DNA from: CAZVFX01 sp964626565
GTDB taxonomy: Bacteria > Myxococcota_A > UBA9042 > CAIXZC01
Assembly (NCBI GenBank): GCA_964626565.1
Contig: CAZVFX010000048.1
Coordinates: 1 to 49,534 of the forward strand
DNA length: 49,534 bases
Direction of reading: 5' to 3'
Part shown: positions 9,296 to 17,436 of the stretch, in pieces
Position numbering within the stretch: position 1 is the stretch's first letter
How the letters are laid out: every line of letters begins with the position of its first letter
The notes under the pieces: generated by a model
What the model was told of the DNA's origin: nothing
What the model saw: the letters and a program-made list of their open reading frames with translations, nothing else
Database searches by the model: none
Translations under genes and position numbers: made by a program

Positions 9296-9850
9296 CTAGT
9301 GACGGTCTTCTTCCGCGCGCAGGCGATCGAACACTTTCTCCGCATTCTTACGCACAAAATCCCGGGTCTGGGCATCCAACTGCTTCATCTTTTCGAGGGA
9401 ATCGCCGAATTCCTTGAGATCGAGCCTGGCCAGCGCATAGACCGTGCCGTCTGCCGGATCCCAGAAGTGGTCGACAATCATGACGCCGGACAGGGTGGCG
9501 GACGAGAAGGTCTTGACCGCCTGCTCGACATGCTGTTCCTCGGCGGAAGCGTCCATGGCACCGGCAGTGGTGGAGGCCATGTAGTCCCGCATCATTGACG
9601 CGGAGTAAGTCCGGAAGATCTTGGCCAGTTCGGCCCGGCCCCGGTTTTCCGCAGTAGAACGGGCCAACGCCCGGTTGGCGATGCCGCTTACCATGCCGAC
9701 ACCGTAGAAGATCTTCTGTCCGCCTTCATCAAAGGCTCCGCTGCCGCGAATAACCCACTTCGGTTCGCCGTTGTCTCCGTAGTAGTCGCCGGAACCGCCG
9801 CACGCGGCGAAGAACATACCGAGAGTTGCCAAAACCATTGCCCATTTCAT
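9296..9850 (-). CDS. LPP20-family lipoprotein, first gene of envelope operon
   Basis: A 184-residue lipoprotein (signal MKWAMVLATLGMFFAAC, Cys near 17). The mature part has P-K-W-V, then FYGVGMVSG, an Ala/Arg-rich helix (ARSTAENRGRAELAKIF) and VDHFWDPADGTVYALARLDL, the full LPP20 pattern in a compact version. It differs from the larger LPP20-like protein at 6217-7257. ATG 9850 has a strong GAGGAGG just upstream, so I chose it over an in-frame TTG at 9958 which lies inside the promoter. It ends 33 bases before the lpoB-like start and heads the operon. Confidence 0.75.
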   Translation of the reverse strand: MKWAMVLATLGMFFAACGGSGDYYGDNGEPKWVIRGSGAFDEGGQKIFYGVGMVSGIANRALARSTAENRGRAELAKIFRTYSASMMRDYMASTTAGAMDASAEEQHVEQAVKTFSSATLSGVMIVDHFWDPADGTVYALARLDLKEFGDSLEKMKQLDAQTRDFVRKNAEKVFDRLRAEEDRH

Positions 9851-9929
9851 CAGGTGCCTCCTCTTGAGAAAAATCGCAATCCCCGGCAACGATCCAAATA
9901 CATCGCGGCCGGAGATCCGATTGAGAACG

Positions 9930-9958
9930 AATATATCCGCCAAATATTCAAACTTCAA
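9930..9958 (-). promoter_or_regulatory. Sigma70-like promoter of the LpoB/LPP20 operon
   Basis: Read on the minus strand: TTGAAG (9953-9958), 17-base spacer, TATATT (9930-9935). It would start transcription about 70 bases before the LPP20-like ATG at 9850, in the narrow gap after the 9964-12924 gene. Spacing is ideal and both hexamers fit well. Confidence 0.5.
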
Positions 9959-9963
9959 GTCAT

Positions 9964-12924
9964 CTATTCCACCGTCCCCGTTACCTGGGTGAATCCGGAG
10001 ACCCGTTCCAGTAGCTGCGGGAGTACCGACAGCTTCGTGCCCGGCGGCACCCCGGGGATCAAGGCGGAAATGTCGATTTCAGGCAAAGCCAACCCACCCA
10101 CTGTGGTACCAGCCAGCTTGCCGAGCGCCTCCTCCATCAACTCCTCGGCGGCCAACTCTTCCACTATGGGAATCAGGTTCTCAAACCCTTCAGTGATAGA
10201 TACGATCTCATACTCGAAAACGCTGATATCTTTGACAGTGACCTGAAACTCGGGTCCCTCATCTCCCTCGGCCAATTCGATAGAGGCGTCGCCCGAAACA
10301 GAAGCGAAGATCCCCAACGAAATAGGTTGGTTCACCATCTTGAATTTGGCCACCATGTAGACATCACCGACTGCGAAGCGCAGCGCCTGATCTTCGTTGC
10401 AGTCGGAGATAAGCGGTGAGAGGAAGTAATCCAGCGAGACAGTCGGTTCAGTAATGCCATAGCCCTCCAACTCTTCGGCCATGGAGGCCAACGACTCCTG
10501 GCCCAATTCGACGTTGAGCGCCCCACCCCACCAGGCGGCGAAGAGGATCTGGTTGAGAAAGTCGTCATAGAAGGCAAAGGCAACTTCGTGGTCCAGGTTC
10601 AGCTCAAACTGCTCGGCATCAGGCCCCGCACAACTCCCCCGGCCCATGGAGCCCAACGGGTTGTGTACCACCTTCTTGGGGGAATAGGCCCGGGCGTCCA
10701 GATGCATCACGATACCGGAGGGGTTCACGTCCAGAACGGAGTACCTTGTTTCCAGCGTTACCGAGGTTTCCGCACCCCCTTCCACGAGGGGGGGGACGGT
10801 GATGGTCTCATCCAACTGAAACTGGGAGAAGATGTCTGCGAGCAACTCCGGGAGCATACCTTCCAACTGGTCCTTCAGCGCATCCTGGATATCCTGCTCG
10901 AACATTGCAATCACTGCGTTGGCGATAGGCTGTAGCAGATTCCCGGCCAACCCTTGAAGGTCGAGTTTCACATCTTCCACACCCAACACCAACTCGGATA
11001 CGCTGACCACGGGGGCGCCGTCATCGTCCAACCCCACCTGGAGGGACGCAAAGAGCGCAATCTCGTCAATGGTCAGTTGACCGTGAACGTCGGGGCACAG
11101 ATCGACGAACAGCACGTTGCACGAACCAACCGCGTCCACATCGGCCTGGAAGTTGGTAAACGCGGAGTTAATGGTCATGCCGCCTTCAATGAGGTTCATT
11201 TGTACGGAAGGCGAATTGAGTTGGATGTTCTTGACGAAAACCTTGTAGTTGTTGGCGTCGTAGACCGGGTTGGAAATGAAGGCGCCGAAGTCCAGGGACT
11301 TGAGAACAAGTTCCATGAGAGTCGCAAGGTCGTCGGGTTCGGTCATATTATGGTCGCCGTCGTCGACAAAACTCTCTGCAAGGAAGAGTCTCATTGCCTC
11401 GGGGATGAAAGCCTCGTCGTGGTCTCCCGCGGGAGAGTAATACTGGTCGGAGTAGGCAAAGGACCGCACCGTTCTGGTGACTTCGCCGCCCTGGTCGACC
11501 GCCTCAGCCACCAGCAAGTTCAGCGCGTGAACTGCCTCCACCGGATGTGTGAATTCGCCATCCTCCTGGACTTCAACGTGAACTGAGTTGATCACGAACG
11601 ACTCAAGGCCGGAGACCTGGTCGCTCACAGTCCCGGTTACCGACACCTGGGCCGCGCCGTCGACCGTAGCGCCGCGTTCTGGGTAATCTACGGACAGCAG
11701 CGGCCCGACACCGTCCACCACCACCACGGTGTCAGCCTGAAGCAGGGGCGGGCCGGCAAATTTCACCACAAACAAGTACTGGTTGATCTCGGTAAATTTG
11801 AAATTCCACGGCTGCAGTTCCACCACCCCTTCGGCCGGCTCCACCGACACCGGCAGCAGTTCAGCGTCGGGGACCAGGTTTCCAAACTCGTCAACCACGG
11901 AAACCTGAAGCACAATCTTGTCCAGCACTTTGTAGGTTTGCTTGTGGGGGACCACCTCGAGTTCGATCCCGGCGGGCGTGGCGGGTACCACGTGAAGCAT
12001 GGCCGGGTAGAGGGAAAACAGACCCCAGTCCAGCGCCTGTGGCACGCACTTCACTTCGTAGTCGCCAACAATCCAGGCGACGATGGTGAGTCCCGTCAGC
12101 TCAACTTGCGTCGGCACTGCGACCACCATGGGAAAGCCTGCGACCTTGTTTTCCCACAGGTCGGTGGCCCGGCAGGTCAAGCCGGCGGAGTCGCCGGCGG
12201 TGACCACGTCTTCCGTAAGTTCGGTGTAAACCTTTGCGGGCACGTTGGGGACTACGTCAAGGGACGCCGGATACTCACCCGCGTGCAACCCATCGAGAAC
12301 GCAAACGACTTCGTACTCACCGACGATGGTGGGGGTAAAGGTGGTGCCTGCGATGGAAACGCCGGTCTGGGGGACGACGGCCACAATAAACTGACCGTAG
12401 ATCTGGTTATCGAACTCGTCAAACGCGCTGCAGTCCACCGACACCTTGGTACCCGCCTTCACCTCGTCCACAGAGACGCTGGTCACGATCTCGTCCGGGA
12501 CGCCGGGCAGCACCACGATCTCGGCGGGTGTGACATCTTGAAGCTCCCCGTTTTGCCCTTCGAAGGTGCAAGCTACTTCGTACTTGCCGGGTTTTTCAAA
12601 GGTCACCGAGTGTTTCTCGAGGTAGTAGTCTTCTCCCTTCTCGCCTGCCACCAGGAAGTCCATTCCTTCCGGGGTCCAGTCGTCGCACCCTTCGAAGGCA
12701 CATTTGACGGTCACGGTTTCGCCCGCGAACACTTCGTACTGGGACAGCAAAGTCACCAGTTCCGCCTCTTCGGGCCGGCACGCATCAGGCGCCTCGTCTG
12801 CGACGTCTGCGACGTCTCCAGCACTATCCGACGACACGTCACCGGCGTCACCGCTGCCGCTTCCTGAACAGGCATAGAGCGCCGCGCACGACAACAGGAA
12901 AAAAGCCGTCACTCGACTTTTCAT
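9964..12924 (-). CDS. Large lipoprotein with Ig-like repeats and possible TULIP-like domain
   Basis: A 986-residue lipoprotein (FLLSCAALYAC, Cys near 19) with a short Asp/Ser/Val linker. Residues about 50-330 hold three to four Ig-like beta repeats, each ending in a Y-E-V-x-C strand. A further Ig-like or Bacterial-Ig segment near 400-500 includes VSVTGTVSDQVSGLESF. From about 560 the pattern changes to long alternating strands (VFVKNIQLNSPSVQMNLIEGG) and an amphipathic helix of about 35 residues near 680-715, which recalls the tubular lipid-binding (TULIP/BPI-like) fold. This last assignment is inference from pattern only. Probably faces the periplasm or surface and may bind lipid. Confidence 0.6.
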   Translation of the reverse strand: MKSRVTAFFLLSCAALYACSGSGSGDAGDVSSDSAGDVADVADEAPDACRPEEAELVTLLSQYEVFAGETVTVKCAFEGCDDWTPEGMDFLVAGEKGEDYYLEKHSVTFEKPGKYEVACTFEGQNGELQDVTPAEIVVLPGVPDEIVTSVSVDEVKAGTKVSVDCSAFDEFDNQIYGQFIVAVVPQTGVSIAGTTFTPTIVGEYEVVCVLDGLHAGEYPASLDVVPNVPAKVYTELTEDVVTAGDSAGLTCRATDLWENKVAGFPMVVAVPTQVELTGLTIVAWIVGDYEVKCVPQALDWGLFSLYPAMLHVVPATPAGIELEVVPHKQTYKVLDKIVLQVSVVDEFGNLVPDAELLPVSVEPAEGVVELQPWNFKFTEINQYLFVVKFAGPPLLQADTVVVVDGVGPLLSVDYPERGATVDGAAQVSVTGTVSDQVSGLESFVINSVHVEVQEDGEFTHPVEAVHALNLLVAEAVDQGGEVTRTVRSFAYSDQYYSPAGDHDEAFIPEAMRLFLAESFVDDGDHNMTEPDDLATLMELVLKSLDFGAFISNPVYDANNYKVFVKNIQLNSPSVQMNLIEGGMTINSAFTNFQADVDAVGSCNVLFVDLCPDVHGQLTIDEIALFASLQVGLDDDGAPVVSVSELVLGVEDVKLDLQGLAGNLLQPIANAVIAMFEQDIQDALKDQLEGMLPELLADIFSQFQLDETITVPPLVEGGAETSVTLETRYSVLDVNPSGIVMHLDARAYSPKKVVHNPLGSMGRGSCAGPDAEQFELNLDHEVAFAFYDDFLNQILFAAWWGGALNVELGQESLASMAEELEGYGITEPTVSLDYFLSPLISDCNEDQALRFAVGDVYMVAKFKMVNQPISLGIFASVSGDASIELAEGDEGPEFQVTVKDISVFEYEIVSITEGFENLIPIVEELAAEELMEEALGKLAGTTVGGLALPEIDISALIPGVPPGTKLSVLPQLLERVSGFTQVTGTVE

Positions 12925-12959
12925 CTACTCCTCCAACCAACTTGCAATCAACTGGGGAC

Positions 12960-12988
12960 ACTATACTGTAACCGGTACCAAAGGTGAA
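12960..12988 (-). promoter_or_regulatory. Candidate promoter of the Ig-like lipoprotein gene
   Basis: On the minus strand TTCACC (12983-12988) and TATAGT (12960-12965) are 17 bases apart, ending 36 bases before the ATG at 12924. It lies in the 114-base divergent gap shared with the UbiA gene. A good ribosome-binding site (GGAGGAG) follows for this gene. Confidence 0.4.
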
Positions 12989-13038
12989 GAGGGCCAAACG
13001 AATTGACCCAGCCGGCAGGCTGGGATAATAGGTTGGCT

Positions 13039-13959
13039 ATGTTTACGTCGCGTTCCGCCACCCGAGTTTCAAACGCGGCCGCGCTCTTCATGAGCGTTGG
13101 CCGATTCCATATCGTCGTGATTGCAGCTCTCGGCCTGTTCACTTTCGGCTGGCTGTTCCTGGGCGCATATCCGTGGCTGCTGACCGCGGTTTGCGCCCTG
13201 GACTGGTACGTGGTTAACCTGCTGAATCGCGTGGTAGACCTTCCCGAGGACGAAGCCAACGAGATTGCAGGCACCGACTTCGTGGCTCGCAACCGCCGGG
13301 CCCTTCTCATCATCGGCTTCGGCCTGCTGCTCGGGTCCCTTGTCGTGGTGCATTTCCTCAACCCTGCGGTCACGCCGCTAAGGATCGCCTACCACTCGCT
13401 GGGACTCGCCTACAACTGGCGGTTACTTCCCGGGGGGCGACGGATCAAGCAGTTGTATTTCTGGAAGAACACGGCCTCGGCCATAGGATTCATGCTCACT
13501 GTTTTCGGCTACCCTTTGGCGACGAAATGGAGCCAGGACGGGCTGACCGACTTCCCGGCAGGCATCTCGACGGCAACCATCGCTTTTACCGCCGGATTCT
13601 TCATCCTGTTCGAACTCAGCTACGAGGTGTTCTACGACCTGCGCGACGTCGAGGGCGACGGCCGGGAAGGGGTCCGCACGTACCCGGTCGTCCACGGCGC
13701 CGCAGCAGCAGTCCGCATCATCGACGGGCTGATTTTTTCCTCTCTAGCCGTGCTGGTCACCGGCTACGCCACCGGCCTTGTCCCCTGGCGCATTTTCATC
13801 ATGGCCGCAGCCCCGCTGCTCAATCTGTTTTTCTGCAAATGGTCGTTGAAAAGAGGAGTCACCTCGGGCCACTGCATCGCAGTCACCTGGCTGGGTGCAA
13901 CCTTGTTGATTCTCTACCACGTCTGGATCGTCCTGGACCTTCCCGGCGCCGGAGCCTGA
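13039..13959 (+). CDS. UbiA-family membrane prenyltransferase
   Basis: A 306-residue polytopic membrane protein of the UbiA superfamily, which transfers prenyl groups onto quinone, chlorophyll, lipid or carotenoid acceptors using Mg-bound polyprenyl diphosphate. The first Asp-rich site is NRVVDLPEDE and the second YDLRDVEGD, both in the expected loops between membrane segments. I count about eight hydrophobic helices. ATG 13039, with AGG nearby, is preferred over TTG 13003. The next gene is a CruF-type carotenoid protein only 3 bases away, so a carotenoid or isoprenoid role (for example lycopene elongase) is likely, but other acceptors are possible. Confidence 0.8.
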   Translation: MFTSRSATRVSNAAALFMSVGRFHIVVIAALGLFTFGWLFLGAYPWLLTAVCALDWYVVNLLNRVVDLPEDEANEIAGTDFVARNRRALLIIGFGLLLGSLVVVHFLNPAVTPLRIAYHSLGLAYNWRLLPGGRRIKQLYFWKNTASAIGFMLTVFGYPLATKWSQDGLTDFPAGISTATIAFTAGFFILFELSYEVFYDLRDVEGDGREGVRTYPVVHGAAAAVRIIDGLIFSSLAVLVTGYATGLVPWRIFIMAAAPLLNLFFCKWSLKRGVTSGHCIAVTWLGATLLILYHVWIVLDLPGAGA

Positions 13960-13962
13960 ACC

Positions 13963-14874
13963 ATGCTACTACTGGAAATCGCTGCGTTCCTGATCGTCGC
14001 CACCTACATCTCGGTACGACTGCACCTGGAAGGCGGGGACGGGGGGCGTCCGAAAGACGGGGACGGGGGGCGTCCGAAAGACGGGGACGGGGGGCGTCCG
14101 AAAGGCGGGGACGGGGGGCGGACAAGTGGTCGAGCCAGGTTCCTGGTGCGGTTGTTTGTGACCGCGGTGGCGGCCTGGCTGTGCGAAGAGACTTGCATCC
14201 GGTTTTACGGTTTCTACTCGTATCACGCCGACTGGAGCATATTCGTTGGCAGCGTGCCTCTCATGGTGCTGATTATCTGGCCGGTGGTGATTCACTCTGC
14301 GGGCGACCTGGCCGGCCGCTTGTGCCGCACCAACAGGTGGGTCGTTCCGGCCGCGGGCGCGCTGGTGTTCACCGACGCCGCCCTCATTGAACCGGTAGCT
14401 GTCCAGGCGGGTCTCTGGCGCTGGACCGAGCCCGGCGTGTTCAACGTACCGCCCATCGGCATCCTGGGCTGGGCCTTGTTCGCAGCCTTGTGCGCCGCGG
14501 TGTTTTCCCGCAACCAGAGGAAAGGTCGAAACCTGTGGTTCGACCTTTCGGCCATCCCCATCAGCCTGGTCGGCTGCCACCTGCTGCTCCTGGCAGCCTG
14601 GTGGTTTGCACTGCGGTGGGTAAACGTTTCCCTTCCCTGTTGGGGGTGCGCGAGTGTTGCGTGGGCGGCGGGCCTGTACCTTACGTGGCGAGCATGGCGC
14701 GCCCGCGCCGGAAACCGCGTTGGACTCATCCCGCTTCTGGTCAGAGTCCCGGCGGCACTATTTTTCATGACGCTGCTGGTTATGTACTGCACCGAAGTTC
14801 CTTATCTTGTACCTTACGTGTTGGCTTTCGTGCCCCCTTATCTGGCGTTGACGTTTACGGCGAGAGTAAAATGA
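13963..14874 (+). CDS. CruF-type carotenoid biosynthesis membrane protein
   Basis: A 303-residue membrane protein of the carotenoid biosynthesis family (PF04240/COG2324), whose characterised members hydrate carotenoid ends. Family marks seen: E-x-x-C near residue 68 followed by FYGFYSYH, DWSIFVGSVPLMVLIIWP, then ALIEPVAVQAGLWRW and FNVPPIGILGW. Between the first and second membrane segments, residues about 25-53 consist of three copies of GDGGRPKD and a partial fourth, an insertion not expected in the family; see the tandem repeat entry. It starts 3 bases after the UbiA stop and ends in an ATGA overlap with the HMG-CoA-synthase-like gene, so the three form one operon. Confidence 0.8.
   Translation: MLLLEIAAFLIVATYISVRLHLEGGDGGRPKDGDGGRPKDGDGGRPKGGDGGRTSGRARFLVRLFVTAVAAWLCEETCIRFYGFYSYHADWSIFVGSVPLMVLIIWPVVIHSAGDLAGRLCRTNRWVVPAAGALVFTDAALIEPVAVQAGLWRWTEPGVFNVPPIGILGWALFAALCAAVFSRNQRKGRNLWFDLSAIPISLVGCHLLLLAAWWFALRWVNVSLPCWGCASVAWAAGLYLTWRAWRARAGNRVGLIPLLVRVPAALFFMTLLVMYCTEVPYLVPYVLAFVPPYLALTFTARVK
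14035..14120 (+). repeat. In-frame 24-bp tandem repeat, 3.5 copies, G-rich
   Basis: Three 24-base units start at 14035, 14059 and 14083, with a partial fourth at 14107-14119. Each opens with GGGGACGGGGGGC and continues with GTCCGAAAGAC or a near copy. The unit length is a multiple of three, so each copy adds eight residues (GDGGRPKD) without breaking the frame. The 13-base core is the same motif found at 74-121 and 16117-16130. Several G-runs make four-stranded DNA possible on this strand. Copy number is likely to vary between strains. Confidence 0.85.
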
Positions 14875-16187
14875 AGCGGCTTACGAGTTTCGGTATCAGC
14901 GACATCGCGTTCTACGTACCGGCCCCGGCCATCGAGCTTGCAGGCCTCAAGAGCTTGCGGGCCGCGCGTGGTGGACCGGTGACCAAGCTGGAACGTGCAA
15001 TCACGTACACCGGTCAGGTTGAAATGCGAATTCCCGACTGGTACGAAGACACGGTGACTATGGTGGCCGAGGCAACTCACAGCCTGCTGGAGCGCAATCC
15101 ACGGGTGAGCCCCTCGTCTGTGCGCCACTATTGTTGCGGAACCGAGACCCCCCAGGATTACGCCAAGCCGGTGACCAGCTACTGCCAGGGCCTGGTTGAA
15201 GTGGGCGGTGAGTCGATCGGTCCCAACGTGTCAGTCTACGAGGTGAAACACGCTTGTGCGGGGGGGACGTATGCTTTGCTGGGAACCCTGTCCCACCTTC
15301 GCTCCACCGACCACTGCCTGGGGGTTTCCGCACCCGGCATCGTCACGATGGGTGACGTGGCTCTCTACGAAGAAGGGACCACTGCCGAGTTGACTCAGGG
15401 TGCGGGGGCTGTGGCGCTGCTGGTGGAGAAGGATCCCCGTTTGCTGGCCATCGACGACTGCCTGGTTGGCACTTATTCGACCAGTGTGGACGATTTCTTC
15501 CGCTCCATCGGTAATTCTTATGCGAGCGTGAAGGGACGTTTCTCCGTGGAGTGCTACAAAAAGGCGCTCATCGGTGCCTACGAAGATTTCAAGTCCAAGG
15601 CTCTGGTCAGTGAATTGATTTTGCGCCCCGAGGGTAAGCACTTTCTTGACGCGGTTGACTACGTGGTGCTCCACGCCCCTTTCCACTCCATGCCCGGAGT
15701 GGCCATGAAGGAGTTGCTGGTTCAGCGGCGCGGAATGTCGGCTGAGCGGGTGGCCGAGGAGATCGATCGTCTGCGCCTGTCCGCGGGTCTGAATGCGGTG
15801 CGTCGAATCGGCAACCTGTACACTGGCTCTCTGTACTTATGCCTGGGAGACCTGCTTGCGGACGAATACAGACGTCTGGGCAACGGCATCGAGAACAAGC
15901 GAGTGTTGCTCTTTTCTTACGGAAGCGGCAACACCATGGTCGCGTTCAGCGGCACGATTGTCCCCGGTGCGGGCAAGGCAATCGAGCAGATGGGTATGTG
16001 GGAAGCCATCGAGGCGCGCCGTCGGCTCATCAGTCCCGAGGAGTATGAACAGCTAGTCTCGCTGGACAAGTCGGACCGCGTGTCGTTCAACAAGCACTCT
16101 GCTCGTCGACAAACTGAGGGGACGGGGGGCCGGTACGCGATGAGCAGTATCAGAGAGGACGGCTATCGCCTCTACTCGCGCAGATAG
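14871..16187 (+). CDS. HMG-CoA-synthase-like thiolase-superfamily enzyme
   Basis: A 438-residue enzyme of the 3-oxoacyl-ACP synthase III / HMG-CoA synthase fold. Catalytic residues match HMG-CoA synthase: Glu92 in CGTETPQDYAKP, Cys129 in KHACAGGTYAL, and His268 in LHAPFHSM, with a GSGN motif near residue 355. HMG-CoA synthase makes 3-hydroxy-3-methylglutaryl-CoA from acetoacetyl-CoA and acetyl-CoA, the entry to the mevalonate pathway. The ATG overlaps the CruF stop as ATGA; I rejected a much longer reading from 14490, which runs antisense-like through CruF. The end carries one copy of the dispersed G-rich motif (16117-16130), encoding TEGTGGR. The neighbours argue for isoprenoid supply. Confidence 0.75.
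   Translation: MKRLTSFGISDIAFYVPAPAIELAGLKSLRAARGGPVTKLERAITYTGQVEMRIPDWYEDTVTMVAEATHSLLERNPRVSPSSVRHYCCGTETPQDYAKPVTSYCQGLVEVGGESIGPNVSVYEVKHACAGGTYALLGTLSHLRSTDHCLGVSAPGIVTMGDVALYEEGTTAELTQGAGAVALLVEKDPRLLAIDDCLVGTYSTSVDDFFRSIGNSYASVKGRFSVECYKKALIGAYEDFKSKALVSELILRPEGKHFLDAVDYVVLHAPFHSMPGVAMKELLVQRRGMSAERVAEEIDRLRLSAGLNAVRRIGNLYTGSLYLCLGDLLADEYRRLGNGIENKRVLLFSYGSGNTMVAFSGTIVPGAGKAIEQMGMWEAIEARRRLISPEEYEQLVSLDKSDRVSFNKHSARRQTEGTGGRYAMSSIREDGYRLYSRR
16117..16130 (+). repeat. Single copy of dispersed G-rich motif inside coding sequence
   Basis: AGGGGACGGGGGGC at 16117-16130 lies near the 3' end of the HMG-CoA-synthase-like gene. It is the same core as at 74-121 and in the carotenoid gene array, here in a single copy and encoding EGTGG. 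Confidence 0.6.
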
Positions 16188-16275
16188 GCGGACCCGGCCC
16201 CGAGTTCAATCGCCGTGGACAAAGAACACCGCACCAGCTAAGGTAAAAGAAAGATCATGTTGGGAGGTGTGATAC

Positions 16276-17436
16276 ATGCAGATAGATAGCCGAAAGAGAT
16301 GGGTGGTGGGGGCACACTTTTCTGCCTTCCTGCTGGCCGTGTACTTCTCGGCGGTTGCTCCGCTTTCTGCCGGCGAGAAGCCCACCGGCCCCAAGCGGGC
16401 ACTCATGCTGGCGGTGGAGGCTGGCGCACTGGCCGAGGCCACCCGGCTCATTGACGACGGCGTGGCTATCGGTTTTCAACGCGAGGACGGGAAGTCGTTG
16501 TTGCACCTCGCGATTGTGGGCGGGCATTACAACGTCGCGGGCTTGCTCATCGCCCGGGGCGTTCCCATCGACCTTCAGGCGGAGGACGGGCGGACCGCAA
16601 TCATTCTGGCTGCCATGGCGGGTCACCGCCCGACCATAGCGCTTCTTCTGGAGAAGTCCGCGCGGCTTGACGCCAAGGATCGGGCGGGCCGCACGGCGCT
16701 GCACTGGGCCTCCTATTGCGCCAGGCCGTGGCTGATTCGCAAGCTGTTGGAAGCGGGTGCGAAGACGGGAATCGACGTCGGGGATGCGAAAGGGATGACT
16801 CCGCTTCACCTGGCGACCAGGTTCGGCAAGTGCCCGCCGGTTGAGGGGGTTGACAAGTGGGACCTTGCTCCCGACGTGGAGACTTCGGTGGAGGTGCTGG
16901 TAAACGCTGGTGCGGCCATCAACGCCGGGGATGCGCTCAAGGCCACCGCGCTGCACTGGGCGGCCTTTGTGGACCGCGCTGAGGTTGTGCCCTTCCTTCT
17001 CTATAGCGGTGCGGACGCAACTGCCCGCCAGTTGGACGGGCGCACGCCGCTGCAGATGGCCAAGCGGCGGGGCAGCAAGAAGGTGGCCCGGCAGCTCTCC
17101 GCGGCACAGAAGACGGCCCGGGAATACGAGGTCAGAGTGTTCAATCGCCAACTGTTGGCTGCGTGCTCCTCGGGCGACGCCAAGTCTGCGGCCCGCCTGC
17201 TCAACAAGGGTGCAGAGGTAATGACGGTGGACGAAGGGCAGCGCACACCGCTGCACGTGGCCGCTGCCGCGGGCGAGACGCGCATGGTTAAACTGCTGAT
17301 AAAGAGGGGAGCGGTGGTGAATGCCAAGGACCAGGAGGGCAAGACTCCTCTTGATCTGGCGACCACGGGTAATCATCCGAAGACCTCGAAACTGCTCAAG
17401 AAGAACGGTGCCACGCCTGGTGCGGAGACCCCATGA
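16276..17436 (+). CDS. Exported ankyrin-repeat protein
   Basis: A 386-residue protein with a signal peptide (hydrophobic SAFLLAVYFSAVAPLSAG, cleavage likely around residue 32) followed by ankyrin repeats through nearly the whole length. Typical helix-turn cores include GKSLLHLAIVGGHYNVAGLL, AGRTALHWASYCAR, KGMTPLHLATRFGK and QRTPLHVAAAAGE. I count seven or eight repeats in two blocks separated by a charged helix near residues 275-290. GGGAGG precedes ATG 16276. It is probably a periplasmic protein-protein interaction scaffold. It ends in an ATGA overlap with the sugar-phosphate isomerase-like gene. Confidence 0.82.
   Translation: MQIDSRKRWVVGAHFSAFLLAVYFSAVAPLSAGEKPTGPKRALMLAVEAGALAEATRLIDDGVAIGFQREDGKSLLHLAIVGGHYNVAGLLIARGVPIDLQAEDGRTAIILAAMAGHRPTIALLLEKSARLDAKDRAGRTALHWASYCARPWLIRKLLEAGAKTGIDVGDAKGMTPLHLATRFGKCPPVEGVDKWDLAPDVETSVEVLVNAGAAINAGDALKATALHWAAFVDRAEVVPFLLYSGADATARQLDGRTPLQMAKRRGSKKVARQLSAAQKTAREYEVRVFNRQLLAACSSGDAKSAARLLNKGAEVMTVDEGQRTPLHVAAAAGETRMVKLLIKRGAVVNAKDQEGKTPLDLATTGNHPKTSKLLKKNGATPGAETP

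Noticed and set aside
10786..10800. G-run GGGGGGGGACGG as another copy of the dispersed motif
   Set aside because: It lacks the GGGGAC-GGGGGG-C order and simply encodes part of the lipoprotein on the other strand.
11938..12867. 309-residue plus-strand reading frame
   Set aside because: Antisense to the Ig-like lipoprotein, with biased His/Gly/Arg composition typical of a shadow frame.
14035..14120. CRISPR array
   Set aside because: Units are contiguous with no spacers, and the array is inside a coding frame.
14490..14870. N-terminal extension of the HMG-CoA-synthase-like protein
   Set aside because: It overlaps the carotenoid gene in another frame; the ATG at 14871 in an ATGA overlap gives the family's usual length.
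15258..15268. GGGGGGGACG next to the active-site Cys as a motif copy
   Set aside because: It encodes the conserved GGT of the HMG-CoA-synthase active site and does not match the core.
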